Origin: Streptomyces eurythermus
GTDB lineage: Bacteria; Actinomycetota; Actinomycetes; Streptomycetales; Streptomycetaceae
DNA length: 64,000 nucleotides
Reading direction: 5' to 3'
NCBI RefSeq assembly: GCF_014649115.1
Contig: NZ_BMSK01000003.1
Coordinates: forward strand, 469,419-533,418
The position numbers were made by a program, and so were the translations under genes. Positions within the stretch are counted from its first letter, which is position 1. Each line of letters opens with the position of its first letter. The notes under the pieces were generated by a model. It saw nothing but the letters and a program-made list of their open reading frames with translations, did not search any database and was not told the origin of the DNA. Below are positions 10,230 to 19,101 of this stretch, piece by piece.

Positions 10230-11347
10230 GGCGCCTCGCGCTGCTGCCGCCGGCCGCCGCGCTGCTGCTGGCCCTCGCCGTCCCGCCCGGCCAGGTCCGG
10301 GCGGCGGACGGACCGGCCGTGCGGCTGTCGGCGGTCCGGGCCGGGGCGGGCGGCTCGGTCACCGTGAGCGGCACCGGCTGGCGGCCCCGGGCGCTGCTGA
10401 TGCTGCTGGTGTGCGGGCGGGCCACCCCGGCCCGGGGCGTGAGCGGCGGCACCAACTCCTGCGCCAACGGCGACGGCCGGGCCGTGACCACGGACGCCGA
10501 CGGGGCGTTCGGCCGGCGGCTGCCGGTCGCCGAGCCGCCCGTCCCCTGCCCCTGCGTGGTGCACGTGGCCACCGTCACCGGCGCCCGCGCCGAGGCGGAC
10601 GCCGTGCTGGAGATCGCCGGGCACCCGGTGGCCCCGCTGCCCGCCGAGCGTTCCGCCGGCCGGCTGGCGGTGCTGTCCGACACCCGGCTGACCGGGTCGA
10701 GCGGGCTGCTGACCTGGTTCGGGGCGCCGCCGGGCCGCACTCTGGTGTTCACCGTCGGCAACACCGGCACGAGGACCGTCGAGAACCCGGTGTTCCAGGT
10801 CGGCACCGCGCACGGTGTGTTCGCACCCGAGTGGGACGAGCGGCAGTGGCACGGCACCCTGGCGCCCGGGAAGAAGGCGCGGGTCGAGCTGCCCGTCGAG
10901 CTGTCGGCCGGGGCGCACGGCGACTACACGGTGACGCTGCGGTACGCCGGCCGGGTGCTGGCCGAGCGGCCCTGGGGCGTGGCCCGGCCCTGGGGCGTGA
11001 CGCTGTTCTGGGTCCTGCTCTGCCTGGTCGTCCCGGCCGCGCTGTTCCGCGCCGGCATGGCGGTGGTCGACCGGCTCCGCCCGCCCGGGCCCGGCGGGCG
11101 CCCGCGCCACCCCGCCGCCCACTCCGGCCCGCGCCCCCGCGTACGCCTGCCACGCCTGCGTACCCCCGGCACCCGGAACACCCCCGACGACTCCCCGGCC
11201 CCCGCACGCGACCCGGCCGCCAGGACGGCGAGCCTGCCGTGGTTCACCCCGGACTCCGCCCCGCGCGGCCCGGCCGGCCGGTCCTCCGCACCGCACGACG
11301 ACAGTCCGACGAGTCCTGCGACTCCCACCCCGAAGGGACCCACGTGA
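10226..11347 (+). CDS. Secreted membrane-anchored protein of the LPxTG locus
   Basis: 373-residue protein: signal peptide (MRRLALLPPAAALLLALAVPPGQVRA), a beta-rich domain starting SVTVSGTGWRPRALL with several Cys (VCGRATP, TNSCANG, PVPCPCVVHV), a second domain with LVFTVGNTGTRTVENPVFQVG, and a membrane helix near 255-278. The tail is cytoplasmic, Pro/Arg-rich and low-complexity. GTG at 10226 overlaps the upstream stop, and the stop overlaps the next start, so the last three genes of the locus look translationally coupled. No enzyme motif was seen; a partner or anchor for the flanking sorted proteins is inference. Confidence 0.75.
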   Translation: MRRLALLPPAAALLLALAVPPGQVRAADGPAVRLSAVRAGAGGSVTVSGTGWRPRALLMLLVCGRATPARGVSGGTNSCANGDGRAVTTDADGAFGRRLPVAEPPVPCPCVVHVATVTGARAEADAVLEIAGHPVAPLPAERSAGRLAVLSDTRLTGSSGLLTWFGAPPGRTLVFTVGNTGTRTVENPVFQVGTAHGVFAPEWDERQWHGTLAPGKKARVELPVELSAGAHGDYTVTLRYAGRVLAERPWGVARPWGVTLFWVLLCLVVPAALFRAGMAVVDRLRPPGPGGRPRHPAAHSGPRPRVRLPRLRTPGTRNTPDDSPAPARDPAARTASLPWFTPDSAPRGPAGRSSAPHDDSPTSPATPTPKGPT

Positions 11348-12645
11348 GCATGCGAAGGACAGGCACAGCGGCCGGGAGCACGGGAGCCCTGCTGGTGCTC
11401 GGTGCGGCGGGCATCCTGCTGGGCCCGGCGGTGACGCCCGCGCGGGCGGCCGACGTGGCCTACGCCACCCACTGCGTGCCGCCCGCGGGCATCGACCCCG
11501 TCGACGGCACCACCGAGGTCGGGATCACCGCACCGGCCACGGCGAAGGTGGGCGACACCGTGACCGTCGGGTGGACGTTCGTCCGGGCCGCGTCCCGCAA
11601 CCCGGACATCATCGACCTGCCCGCGAACTCCGTCCAGCCGTCCGGGGTGCTGAAGGCGGCCGGCGCGCAGAGCGCCGACATCGCGATGCGGGGCCCCCGG
11701 GAGAACCCCGCGATCCCCAAGGGCGGCGCCATGGTGCTCTCCGCCATGAAGGGCACGCTGAAGCTGACCGCCGCGGGAGAGGTGACGCTGACCCCGGACG
11801 CGTACACCGTCAACGCGATGTCCACGAACACTGAGTGCGCGCCCAGGGAGACCGTGCCGAAGGCGGCGACGATCCGGGTGACGGCGGACGGCGGCGGCAC
11901 GCCCACCACGACCCCCAGCACGACGCCGTCGGACACGGCGACCCCGACGCGGACCGCCACCGCGACGGCCACCCCGACCGCCACGGCCACCGGCGGCACC
12001 GGGCAGACCGACTTCCCCGGCAAGGAGGTGCAGATCCCGTACGCCTGCAAGACCCCGATCGGCGACAAGAGCGCCACCTCGCCGGTGCGGATCGACGCGC
12101 GGAAGGACGGCGGGGGCTACGCCCTCACCGTGAAGTTCGGCAAGTCGGTGATGGACAGTCCCGCCGAGATCCCGAAGGGCTCGGTGAAGCCGTCCATGGA
12201 GGTGGTGCTGGGCGGCGCCGACAAGGGCACCGTGCACGTGGAGGGACCGGAGAACGCGGGGCCCATCAAGGCCGGCGCCCCCATCGAGATCCCCGACCTC
12301 ACCGGCACCTACAAGCCCGGCGCCGACGGCTCCTCGACGCTCTCCCCGGGCGTGCTGACGGTCAAGGCGCTCGGGACGACCACGACGTGCACACCGGTGC
12401 GGACGGCCGTCTCGCTCACCCTGGACACGACGCGGCAGCCGGGCGGCGCTGCGGGCGGCACGTCGGCGTCGGGCGGTTCCTCGGGCACGGCCGCGACGGG
12501 CGGAGGGGACGGCGGCGCCGGCGGCCTCGCCGAGACCGGCGCGGGCGACCACGGCGCCCTGCGGGCCCTGGGCCTGGTGGCGGGCACGGCGGTCCTGCTG
12601 GGCGCCGCGGTGTTCACGCTGATGCCGCGACGCGGGACCCGATAG
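11344..12645 (+). CDS. Secreted two-domain surface protein with LAxTG sortase signal
   Basis: 433-residue exported protein. Signal peptide ends near PARAAD. Domain 1 (about 40-180) runs from HCVPP to TNTECAP. A Thr/Pro-rich linker (about 185-220) has short TATA-type repeats. Domain 2 (about 230-360) runs from YACKTPIG to TTTTCTP and closely matches the single domain of the protein at 8500-9207. The C-terminus has LAETG (395-399), a hydrophobic stretch and PRRGTR, typical of class E sortase substrates in Streptomyces. GTG at 11344 is preferred (GAAGGGA 5 nt upstream, overlap with the previous stop); ATG at 11350 is also possible. No sortase gene is in the window. Confidence 0.83.
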   Translation: MSMRRTGTAAGSTGALLVLGAAGILLGPAVTPARAADVAYATHCVPPAGIDPVDGTTEVGITAPATAKVGDTVTVGWTFVRAASRNPDIIDLPANSVQPSGVLKAAGAQSADIAMRGPRENPAIPKGGAMVLSAMKGTLKLTAAGEVTLTPDAYTVNAMSTNTECAPRETVPKAATIRVTADGGGTPTTTPSTTPSDTATPTRTATATATPTATATGGTGQTDFPGKEVQIPYACKTPIGDKSATSPVRIDARKDGGGYALTVKFGKSVMDSPAEIPKGSVKPSMEVVLGGADKGTVHVEGPENAGPIKAGAPIEIPDLTGTYKPGADGSSTLSPGVLTVKALGTTTTCTPVRTAVSLTLDTTRQPGGAAGGTSASGGSSGTAATGGGDGGAGGLAETGAGDHGALRALGLVAGTAVLLGAAVFTLMPRRGTR

Positions 12646-12692
12646 CCGAAAAGGGCCGCCGCACCCACCTGGGTGCAGCGGCCCTTTTCGGC
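12645..12692. terminator. Strong bidirectional terminator
   Basis: An almost perfect hairpin: a 15-bp arm pair (12645-12659 with 12678-12692) plus an inner GCACCCA/TGGGTGC stem and a 2-nt loop. The outer arms include AAAA/TTTT, giving a T-run in both directions. It separates convergent genes. Confidence 0.9.
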
Positions 12693-12715
12693 TTGGTCCC
12701 GAGGGACCGGACGGA

Positions 12716-14221
12716 CTAGTTGACGTTGCCCATCAGCTTCTTGACCTTGTTGCGGTACATCCACACCGCCACACCCGCGATCACGGCGAGCACGGCCTCC
12801 AGGGCGACGAAGCCCTTCTTGTCGAGGTTGACGCCGCCGACGGCCGGGTTGGACAGCAGGGCGGTGACGGAGTCGCCCGCGGTCACCGCGAGGAACCAGA
12901 CACCCATCATCTGCGAGGCGTACTTCTGCGGCGCCATCTTCGTGGTCACCGACAGACCCACCGGGGACAGCGTCAGCTCACCGACGGTCTGCACGAAGTA
13001 GATCGCGACCAGCCACAGCGCCGCGGCCTTGTGACCGCCCTCCGCGACCGACAGCGGGGCGAGGAAGACGAAGAAGGACACACCGACCAGCACCAGACCG
13101 GAAGAGAACTTCACGATCGTGCTCGGCTCCTTGCCGCGCCGGTTCAGCCACAGCCACAGCCAGGCGAAGACCGGCGCCAGCGCCATGATCAGGACCGGGT
13201 TGACCGACTGGTACCAGGAGACCGGGAAGTCCCAGCCGAGGACCGAGTTCTCGGCGCCGTCCTTGGCGAACAGCGACAGGGTCGAGCCGCCCTGGTCGTA
13301 GATCATCCAGAAGACGGCGGCGGCCACGAAGAACCAGATGTACGCCGACACCTTCGAGCGCTCGCCGGCGTCCAGGTCCTTGTCCCGCCGGATCCGGGCG
13401 ATGACCAGGATCGGCACGATCAGGCCGATGACGGTGAGCGGGATCAGCGCCCAGTTCAGGGTGAAGTGACCGGTGCCGCCGACGACGCCGTAGAACACCG
13501 CGGCGACGGCCAGCCAGATCAGGCCCTTGCGCAGCGTGGCGGTCTTCTCCTCGGCGGTCAGCGGGGTCGGGACCTCGCTGCTCTTCGGGTTCAGGTGACG
13601 GCCGCCCAGCAGGTACTGGACCAGGCCCAGCGCCATGCCGAGCGCGGCCAGCGCGAAGCCCAGGTGCCAGTTGACGTTCTCGCCGATGGTGCCGATGACC
13701 AGCGGGGCGACGAAGGCGCCGAGGTTGATGCCGATGTAGAAGAGCGTGAAGCCACCGTCGCGGCGCGGGTCCTCCGGGCCGTTGTACAGGTGGCCGACCA
13801 TCGTGGAGATGTTGGCCTTCAGCAGACCCGAACCGATGGCGACGAGCACCAGACCGACGTAGAAGCTCGCGGCGAAGGGGACCGCCAGGCACAGGTGGCC
13901 CAGCATGATGACCGCGCCCGCGACGGCGACCGTCTTGCGCGGACCGAGCAGGCGGTCGGCGAACCAGCCGCCGGGCAGGGCGAGCAGGTACACGAGCGAC
14001 AGGTACACCGCGTAGATCGCGCTCGCCGTGCCACCGTTGAGGTGCAGGCCACCCGGGGCCACCAGGTACAGCGGGAGCAGGGCCCTCATGCCGTAGTAGG
14101 AGAAGCGCTCCCACATCTCGGTCATGAAGAGAGTGGCCAGTCCGCGGGGGTGGCCGAAGAAGGTCTTCTCGGAACCGGGGGTGCCCGGTCGGACCGAGTC
14201 CTTCGTCAGGCTGGACGCCAT
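12716..14221 (-). CDS. POT/PTR2-family proton-dependent oligopeptide transporter
   Basis: 501-residue integral membrane symporter with about 12-14 helices. The family signature ExxERFxYYG is present as EMWERFSYYGMRALLPLYL around residues 35-53, with YLLALPGGWFADRLLG shortly after and FTLFYIGINLGAFVAPLVIG in helix 4. It would import di- and tripeptides. ATG at 14221 follows AAGGAACG. The upstream leader contains an interspersed hairpin element. It is divergent from a two-component system that might control it, which is inference from position only. Confidence 0.92.
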   Translation of the reverse strand: MASSLTKDSVRPGTPGSEKTFFGHPRGLATLFMTEMWERFSYYGMRALLPLYLVAPGGLHLNGGTASAIYAVYLSLVYLLALPGGWFADRLLGPRKTVAVAGAVIMLGHLCLAVPFAASFYVGLVLVAIGSGLLKANISTMVGHLYNGPEDPRRDGGFTLFYIGINLGAFVAPLVIGTIGENVNWHLGFALAALGMALGLVQYLLGGRHLNPKSSEVPTPLTAEEKTATLRKGLIWLAVAAVFYGVVGGTGHFTLNWALIPLTVIGLIVPILVIARIRRDKDLDAGERSKVSAYIWFFVAAAVFWMIYDQGGSTLSLFAKDGAENSVLGWDFPVSWYQSVNPVLIMALAPVFAWLWLWLNRRGKEPSTIVKFSSGLVLVGVSFFVFLAPLSVAEGGHKAAALWLVAIYFVQTVGELTLSPVGLSVTTKMAPQKYASQMMGVWFLAVTAGDSVTALLSNPAVGGVNLDKKGFVALEAVLAVIAGVAVWMYRNKVKKLMGNVN

Positions 14222-14747
14222 GGTCGTTCCTTGCTGGTCGGGACGCGCGGTTGGGGGTCCCCCCTGCTCGGCGAGCCGAGCTTGGGGGAGTGCGCGCCCG
14301 GTGGGGTGCGGCCGGCACCGGCGGGTCGGCCGGCCACCCCCACGCCCAGGGGGATTCCGACTCCGGATCACGGAGGCGGCGGACGGCGACCACCGGGATC
14401 CACGCCCCACACGCGTCGCTGCGCCCGGAGCCCGGCCAGAGGTCATTCCTTTCGAGGCTGGTCGGGGACCAGCCCGTACACAAAAGAGACCTTCAGCGTC
14501 GACTGCCCGCCAAAGGTCCCCGGTGCGTACTACAGGCGTTCAGGTCACCATACGGCAGGACACTGCCGGATATGGAAGGTCTTGAGACGCGGATCACAGG
14601 TGTCGCGGGAACCGCGCAACCGGTTTCGAAGGTCTCCTCTACGATCCCATCCCCAGGTCAATGGTTCGTACCAGCAGCGTACGAAGGTAAGAGGCCGGGA
14701 AGGCGATCACGCCCCGGCCCCGTACACGGGCGGACTACCATCACCTC
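14222..14747. other. 526-nt divergent intergenic region
   Basis: Lies between the peptide transporter and the response regulator. It contains the interspersed hairpin (14251-14290) in the transporter's leader and AT-richer stretches around 14470-14690 that probably hold promoters for both genes. I see no convincing small gene. Confidence 0.5.
14251..14290. repeat. Streptomyces interspersed GGGGGTCCCCC hairpin element
   Basis: Begins TTGGGGGTCCCCC and ends CTTGGGGGAG, with CCCCCTGCTCGG pairing to CCGAGCTTGGGGG around a CGAG loop. It shares the outer blocks of the element inside hutI at 4540-4586 but has a different inner stem. It would fold in the 5' leader of the transporter mRNA, about 30-70 nt before the start. 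Confidence 0.75.
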
Positions 14748-14760
14748 ATGACCCGTGTAC
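14722..14760 (+). promoter_or_regulatory. Possible leaderless promoter with dyad across the start codon
   Basis: A -10-like TACCAT (14736-14741) lies 7 nt before the ATG at 14748, and no ribosome site is visible, suggesting a leaderless transcript. A perfect 9-bp inverted repeat, GTACACGGG (14722-14730) and CCCGTGTAC (14752-14760), flanks both. It could be an operator, or fold in DNA or RNA around the start. No good -35 is seen. Confidence 0.45.
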
Positions 14761-15425
14761 TGCTCGCCGAGGACGACGCGTCCATCTCGGAGCCGCTGGC
14801 CCGCGCCCTGCGCCGGGAAGGTTACGAGGTCGAGGTGCGCGAGGACGGACCCGCCGCGCTCGACGCCGGAATGCAGGGCGGCGTCGACCTGGTCGTGCTG
14901 GACCTGGGCCTGCCCGGCATGGACGGCCTGGAGGTCGCCCGCCGGCTGCGGGCCGACGGTCACACCGTGCCGATCCTCATCCTGACCGCGCGCGCCGACG
15001 AGGTGGACACCGTCGTCGGCCTCGACGCGGGCGCCGACGACTACGTCACCAAGCCCTTCCGGCTCGCCGAACTGCTCGCCCGGGTGCGGGCGCTGCTGCG
15101 GCGCGGGTCCGCCGAGCCGCAGCAGCCGCCGGCCACGCACGGGGTGCGCATCGACGTCGAGTCGCACCGCGCGTGGATGGGCGACGAGGAGCTCCAGCTC
15201 ACCGCCAAGGAATTCGACCTGCTGCGGGTGCTGGTGCGGGACGCCGGGCGCGTGGTCACCCGGGACCAGCTGATGCGCGAGGTCTGGGACACCACCTGGT
15301 GGTCGTCGACCAAGACCCTCGACATGCACATCTCCTGGCTGCGCAAGAAGCTCGGCGACGACGCGGCGAACCCCCGGTACATCGCGACGGTGCGCGGCGT
15401 GGGCTTCCGCTTCGAGAAGAGCTGA
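14748..15425 (+). CDS. OmpR/PhoB-family response regulator
   Basis: 225-residue two-component transcription regulator. The receiver domain (1-118) has the acidic pair EDD at 8-10, the phospho-acceptor Asp52 in VVLDLGLPGMDG, the switch Thr in LILTARADEVDT and the Lys in DYVTKPF. A winged-helix DNA-binding domain (about 128-222) ends with TLDMHISWLRKKLGDDAANPRYIATVRGVGFRF. It precedes its cognate sensor kinase by 37 nt. The stimulus is unknown; the divergent peptide transporter is a possible target. Confidence 0.93.
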   Translation: MTRVLLAEDDASISEPLARALRREGYEVEVREDGPAALDAGMQGGVDLVVLDLGLPGMDGLEVARRLRADGHTVPILILTARADEVDTVVGLDAGADDYVTKPFRLAELLARVRALLRRGSAEPQQPPATHGVRIDVESHRAWMGDEELQLTAKEFDLLRVLVRDAGRVVTRDQLMREVWDTTWWSSTKTLDMHISWLRKKLGDDAANPRYIATVRGVGFRFEKS

Positions 15426-15462
15426 GCCGGTCCGGGCCGGCGATCACCCCAGGTAACGGACC

Positions 15463-16737
15463 ATGCGTCGACGTCTCATCCAGTCCACCCTCGCCGTCGT
15501 GCTGGTGGTGATCGCCGTCTTCGGCGTCTCGCTCGTCGCCGTCGAGACCCGGACCATCAGCAACAGCGCCCAGGAGCGGGTCGAGTCGGAGGCGGTGCGG
15601 CTGGCCAGCATCGTGGACAGCCGGCTGCTGGCCGCGGAGAACGTCAACGCGGACGTACTGCGCAATCCGGTCAGCAAGGACCAGTACGCGATCATCCGCA
15701 TGCCCGGCCAGGCGCCCATAGAGATCGGCGAGAAGCCCGAGGGCGACACCATCCACTCCACCCAGCGGGGCGAGGAGGGCGAGACGGTCACCGTCGAGGA
15801 GCCCCGCTCCGCGGTGACCCGCGAGGTCGGCCGGACGCTGCTGATCATCGGGCTGGTCGCGCTGCTGGCGGTGGTCGCGGCCGTGCTGCTCGCCCTGAGG
15901 CAGGCGGGCCGGCTCGCCTCCCCGCTGACCGACCTCGCCGAGACCGCCGAACGCCTCGGCTCCGGCGACCCGCGCCCGCGGCACAAGCGCTACGGCGTGC
16001 CCGAGCTGGACCGGGTCGCCGATGTGCTGGACTCCTCCGCCGAGCGGATCGCGCGCATGCTGACCGCCGAGCGGCGCCTCGCGGCCGACGCCTCGCACCA
16101 GCTGCGCACCCCGCTCACCGCCCTGTCCATGCGGCTGGAGGAGATCACCCTCACCGAGGACCTGGAGACGGTGAAGGAGGAGGCCACCATCGCGCTGACG
16201 CAGGTGGAGCGGCTGACCGATGTGGTGGAGCGGCTGCTGACCAACTCGCGCGACCCGCGCACCGGCTCCGCGGTCTCCTTCGACCTGGACGAGGTCATCC
16301 AGCAGCAGCTCGCCGAGTGGCGGCCCGCCTACCGCAGTGCCGGCCGGGCCATCGTCAGCTCCGGCAAGCAGCACCTGACGGCGGTGGGCACGCCGGGCGC
16401 GGTCGCCCAGGTGCTGGCCGCGCTGATCGAGAACTCGCTGATGCACGGCGGCGGCACGGTGGCCCTGCGCACCCGGGTCACCGGCAACCAGGCCGTGATC
16501 GAGGTGACCGACGAGGGGCCGGGGGTGCCGGCCGACCTCGGGGCGCGGATCTTCGAGCGGACGATCAGCGGGCGGAACTCCACGGGCATCGGCCTGGCCG
16601 TCGCGCGGGATCTCGCGGAGGCCGACGGCGGCCGCCTGGAGCTGCTCCAGGCGCAGCCCCCGGTCTTCGGCCTGTTCCTCTCCCGCACGCCCCCGGCGCC
16701 CAAGAGGGACGGGGAGCAGCGGGCGACGGTCCGCTGA
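15463..16737 (+). CDS. Sensor histidine kinase
   Basis: 424-residue membrane kinase paired with the preceding regulator. An N-terminal helix (about 8-28), an extracytoplasmic stretch of about 95 residues and a second helix (about 124-145) are followed by a HAMP linker. The dimerisation/phospho-acceptor motif is LAADASHQLRTPLTAL with His212; the ATPase shows NSLMHGG (N box), VTDEGPGVP (G1) and STGIGLAVARDLAEADGG (G2). ATG at 15463 has GGTAACGG upstream, a poor ribosome site, so coupling with the regulator is plausible. Confidence 0.92.
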   Translation: MRRRLIQSTLAVVLVVIAVFGVSLVAVETRTISNSAQERVESEAVRLASIVDSRLLAAENVNADVLRNPVSKDQYAIIRMPGQAPIEIGEKPEGDTIHSTQRGEEGETVTVEEPRSAVTREVGRTLLIIGLVALLAVVAAVLLALRQAGRLASPLTDLAETAERLGSGDPRPRHKRYGVPELDRVADVLDSSAERIARMLTAERRLAADASHQLRTPLTALSMRLEEITLTEDLETVKEEATIALTQVERLTDVVERLLTNSRDPRTGSAVSFDLDEVIQQQLAEWRPAYRSAGRAIVSSGKQHLTAVGTPGAVAQVLAALIENSLMHGGGTVALRTRVTGNQAVIEVTDEGPGVPADLGARIFERTISGRNSTGIGLAVARDLAEADGGRLELLQAQPPVFGLFLSRTPPAPKRDGEQRATVR

Positions 16738-16747
16738 GAAGGCCTGG

Positions 16748-17251
16748 TTACGGAACCCGCTGCCGGGGCGCGGGCCGCCGCGGTTCCTGCTTCAGAATCG
16801 ATTCCGCACCCGCCACGGCCTGCCCGGCCGGCAGCGCCCGGAACACCCAGGTGCGGTAGGACCAGAACCGGAACAGCGTCGCCACACCGATGCCGACGAA
16901 CTTGAAGACGTTGCTCTGCAGCGGGGTGTCCCACCCGAAGCTGTACGTCGCCAGGTACAGCACGCCGTTCTCGATCACCAGGCCGGCCGCGCTGAACAGC
17001 ATGAACAGCACCAGTTCCCGGGTGCGCCCGCCCTTGTCGCGGTCGCGGTAGGTCCAGTACCGGAAGCCGACGTAGTTGAAGACGATGGCCACGACGGTCG
17101 CGATGATGCTCGCCCGTACCACCGGCAGGTCCGACATGTTCCGGACCAGGTTGAACACACCGAGGTTCACGAGGACCCCGGCCCCGCCGACGGCGCCGAA
17201 TTTCACCATCTCGCGTACGAGCCGTTGCAGCCTCGCGGAACGAGGTTCCAT
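16748..17251 (-). CDS. GtrA-family membrane protein
   Basis: 167-residue protein with four predicted helices in the GtrA pattern: FGAVGGAGVLVNLGVFNLV, ASIIATVVAIVFNYVGFRYWTY, ELVLFMLFSAAGLVIENGVLYLA and FKFVGIGVATLFRFWSYRTWVF. GtrA proteins take part in transfer or flipping of lipid-linked sugars for cell-surface polysaccharides. The tail is basic and cytoplasmic. ATG at 17251 has GGGAG about 9 nt upstream. It is convergent with the sensor kinase (10 nt apart) and divergent from purK. Its glycan role fits the envelope genes further right. Confidence 0.85.
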   Translation of the reverse strand: MEPRSARLQRLVREMVKFGAVGGAGVLVNLGVFNLVRNMSDLPVVRASIIATVVAIVFNYVGFRYWTYRDRDKGGRTRELVLFMLFSAAGLVIENGVLYLATYSFGWDTPLQSNVFKFVGIGVATLFRFWSYRTWVFRALPAGQAVAGAESILKQEPRRPAPRQRVP

Positions 17252-17443
17252 GGCTGGGCAGCTCCCGTCGGTAGGGTTCGACAACCCCGCCATGCTAGCC
17301 GCGCGGACCCCGGCGTGCCATGGACCGGCCCACAGCCGGGAAACCGGCCGGAAAACAGACCGGAAAGAGGCGGGAAAGCGTCGGGTAAGAGTTCCGCGAG
17401 GGAGGCGATCCGGCCACCCCCGCGTGGCCGATACGCTAGGGGG

Positions 17444-18583
17444 GTGACGTTCCCGGTAGTCGGCATGGTCGGCGGGGGGCAGCTCGCGCGTATGACGCAC
17501 GAGGCGGGCATCCCGTTGGGCATCAGGTTCAAGCTCCTCAGTGACACCCCTCAGGATTCCGCGGCGCAGGTCGTGAGCGATGTCGTCATCGGCGACTACC
17601 GCGACCTGGACACGCTGCGCGAGTTCGCGCGCGGATGCGACGTGATCACCTTCGATCACGAACACGTCCCCACCGAGCACCTACGGGCCCTGGAGGCGGA
17701 CGGCATTCCCGTGCGCCCGGGGCCCGACGCGCTGGTGCACGCCCAGGACAAGGGCGTGATGCGGGCGAAACTCGACGCGATCGGCATCCCGTGCCCCCGG
17801 CACCGGATCGTGGCCGACCCTGAGGACGTGGTGCGGTTCGCGGCCGAGGGCGATGGTTTCCCCGTCGTCCTGAAGACGGTCCGCGGCGGCTACGACGGCA
17901 AGGGGGTGTGGGTCGTGGAGAACGCCGAGGAGGCGGCCGAGCCGTTCCGCGCCGGCGTCCCCGTCCTCGCCGAGGAGAAGGTCGACTACGTCCGCGAACT
18001 GGCCGCCAACGTCGTCCGCTCCCCGCACGGCCAGGCCGTCGCCTACCCGGTGGTGGAGTCCCGTCAGGTGAACGGCGTCTGCGACACCGTGATCGCGCCC
18101 GCCCCGGACCTGCCCGAGGACCTCGCCCTGCACGCCGAGCGGCTGGCCCTGACCATCGCCAAGGAACTCGGCGTCGTCGGACACCTCGCCGTCGAGCTGT
18201 TCCAGACCCGCGACGGCCGCGTCCTGGTCAACGAGCTGGCGATGCGCCCGCACAACTCCGGCCACTGGTCCATGGACGGCGCGATCACCTCGCAGTTCGC
18301 CAACCACGTCCGCGCGGTCCTGGACCTGCCGCTGGGCGACCCGCGCCCGCGCGCCAAGTGGACGGTCATGGTCAACGTCCTGGGCGGCGACTTCCCGGAC
18401 ATGTACTCCGCCTACTTGCACTGCATGGCCCGGGACCCCAAGCTCAAGATCCACATGTACGGCAAGGACGTGAAGCCCGGCCGCAAGGTCGGACACGTCA
18501 ACACCTACGGCGACGACCTGGACGACGTGCTGGAGCGCGCCCGTCACGCAGCCGGCTACCTGAGAGGCACGATCACCGAATGA
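17444..18583 (+). CDS. purK: N5-carboxyaminoimidazole ribonucleotide synthase
   Basis: ATP-grasp enzyme of purine synthesis that carboxylates AIR using ATP and bicarbonate. The 379-residue protein starts [13 protein letters not shown], has ATP-binding [18 protein letters not shown] (about 141-158) and the C-terminal metal/substrate loop [14 protein letters not shown]. The GTG at 17444 lies exactly 7 nt after a -10-like TACGCT (17432-17437), so the mRNA may be leaderless, although a G-run could also act as a ribosome site. It overlaps purE by 4 nt (ATGA). Confidence 0.95.
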   Translation: MTFPVVGMVGGGQLARMTHEAGIPLGIRFKLLSDTPQDSAAQVVSDVVIGDYRDLDTLREFARGCDVITFDHEHVPTEHLRALEADGIPVRPGPDALVHAQDKGVMRAKLDAIGIPCPRHRIVADPEDVVRFAAEGDGFPVVLKTVRGGYDGKGVWVVENAEEAAEPFRAGVPVLAEEKVDYVRELAANVVRSPHGQAVAYPVVESRQVNGVCDTVIAPAPDLPEDLALHAERLALTIAKELGVVGHLAVELFQTRDGRVLVNELAMRPHNSGHWSMDGAITSQFANHVRAVLDLPLGDPRPRAKWTVMVNVLGGDFPDMYSAYLHCMARDPKLKIHMYGKDVKPGRKVGHVNTYGDDLDDVLERARHAAGYLRGTITE

Positions 18584-19101
18584 GCCCAGTTGTAGGCATC
18601 GTTATGGGGTCGGACTCGGACTGGCCCGTCATGGAGGGCGCCGCCAAGGCCCTGGACGAGTTCGAGATCGCCTACGAGGTCGACGTCGTCTCCGCGCACC
18701 GCATGCCCCGCGAGATGATCACCTACGGCGAGCAGGCCGCCGACCGCGGGCTGAAGGTGATCATCGCGGGCGCGGGCGGCGCCGCCCACCTGCCCGGCAT
18801 GCTCGCCTCCGTCACCCCGCTGCCGGTCATCGGCGTGCCCGTGCCGCTGAAGTACCTGGACGGCATGGACTCGCTGCTGTCCATCGTGCAGATGCCGGCC
18901 GGCGTCCCGGTCGCCACGGTCTCCGTCGCCGGCGCCCGCAACGCCGGTCTGCTCGCGGCCCGGATGCTCGCCGCGCACGACGAGGACCTGCTGCACCGGA
19001 TGCGCGACTTCCAGCAGGACCTGAACGACCAGGCCACCGAGAAGGGCAAGCGGCTGCGCGCCAAGGTCGAGGGCGCGAGCGGCTTCGGCTTCGGGAAGTG
19101 A
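18580..19101 (+). CDS. purE: N5-carboxyaminoimidazole ribonucleotide mutase
   Basis: Class I PurE, 173 residues, converting N5-CAIR to CAIR directly after PurK. Signature blocks are [25 protein letters not shown] with the catalytic His, and [19 protein letters not shown] at 18580 overlaps the purK stop (ATGA), and the stop overlaps the GTG of the following dipeptidase, giving a tightly coupled purK-purE-dipeptidase run. Confidence 0.96.
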   Translation: MSPVVGIVMGSDSDWPVMEGAAKALDEFEIAYEVDVVSAHRMPREMITYGEQAADRGLKVIIAGAGGAAHLPGMLASVTPLPVIGVPVPLKYLDGMDSLLSIVQMPAGVPVATVSVAGARNAGLLAARMLAAHDEDLLHRMRDFQQDLNDQATEKGKRLRAKVEGASGFGFGK

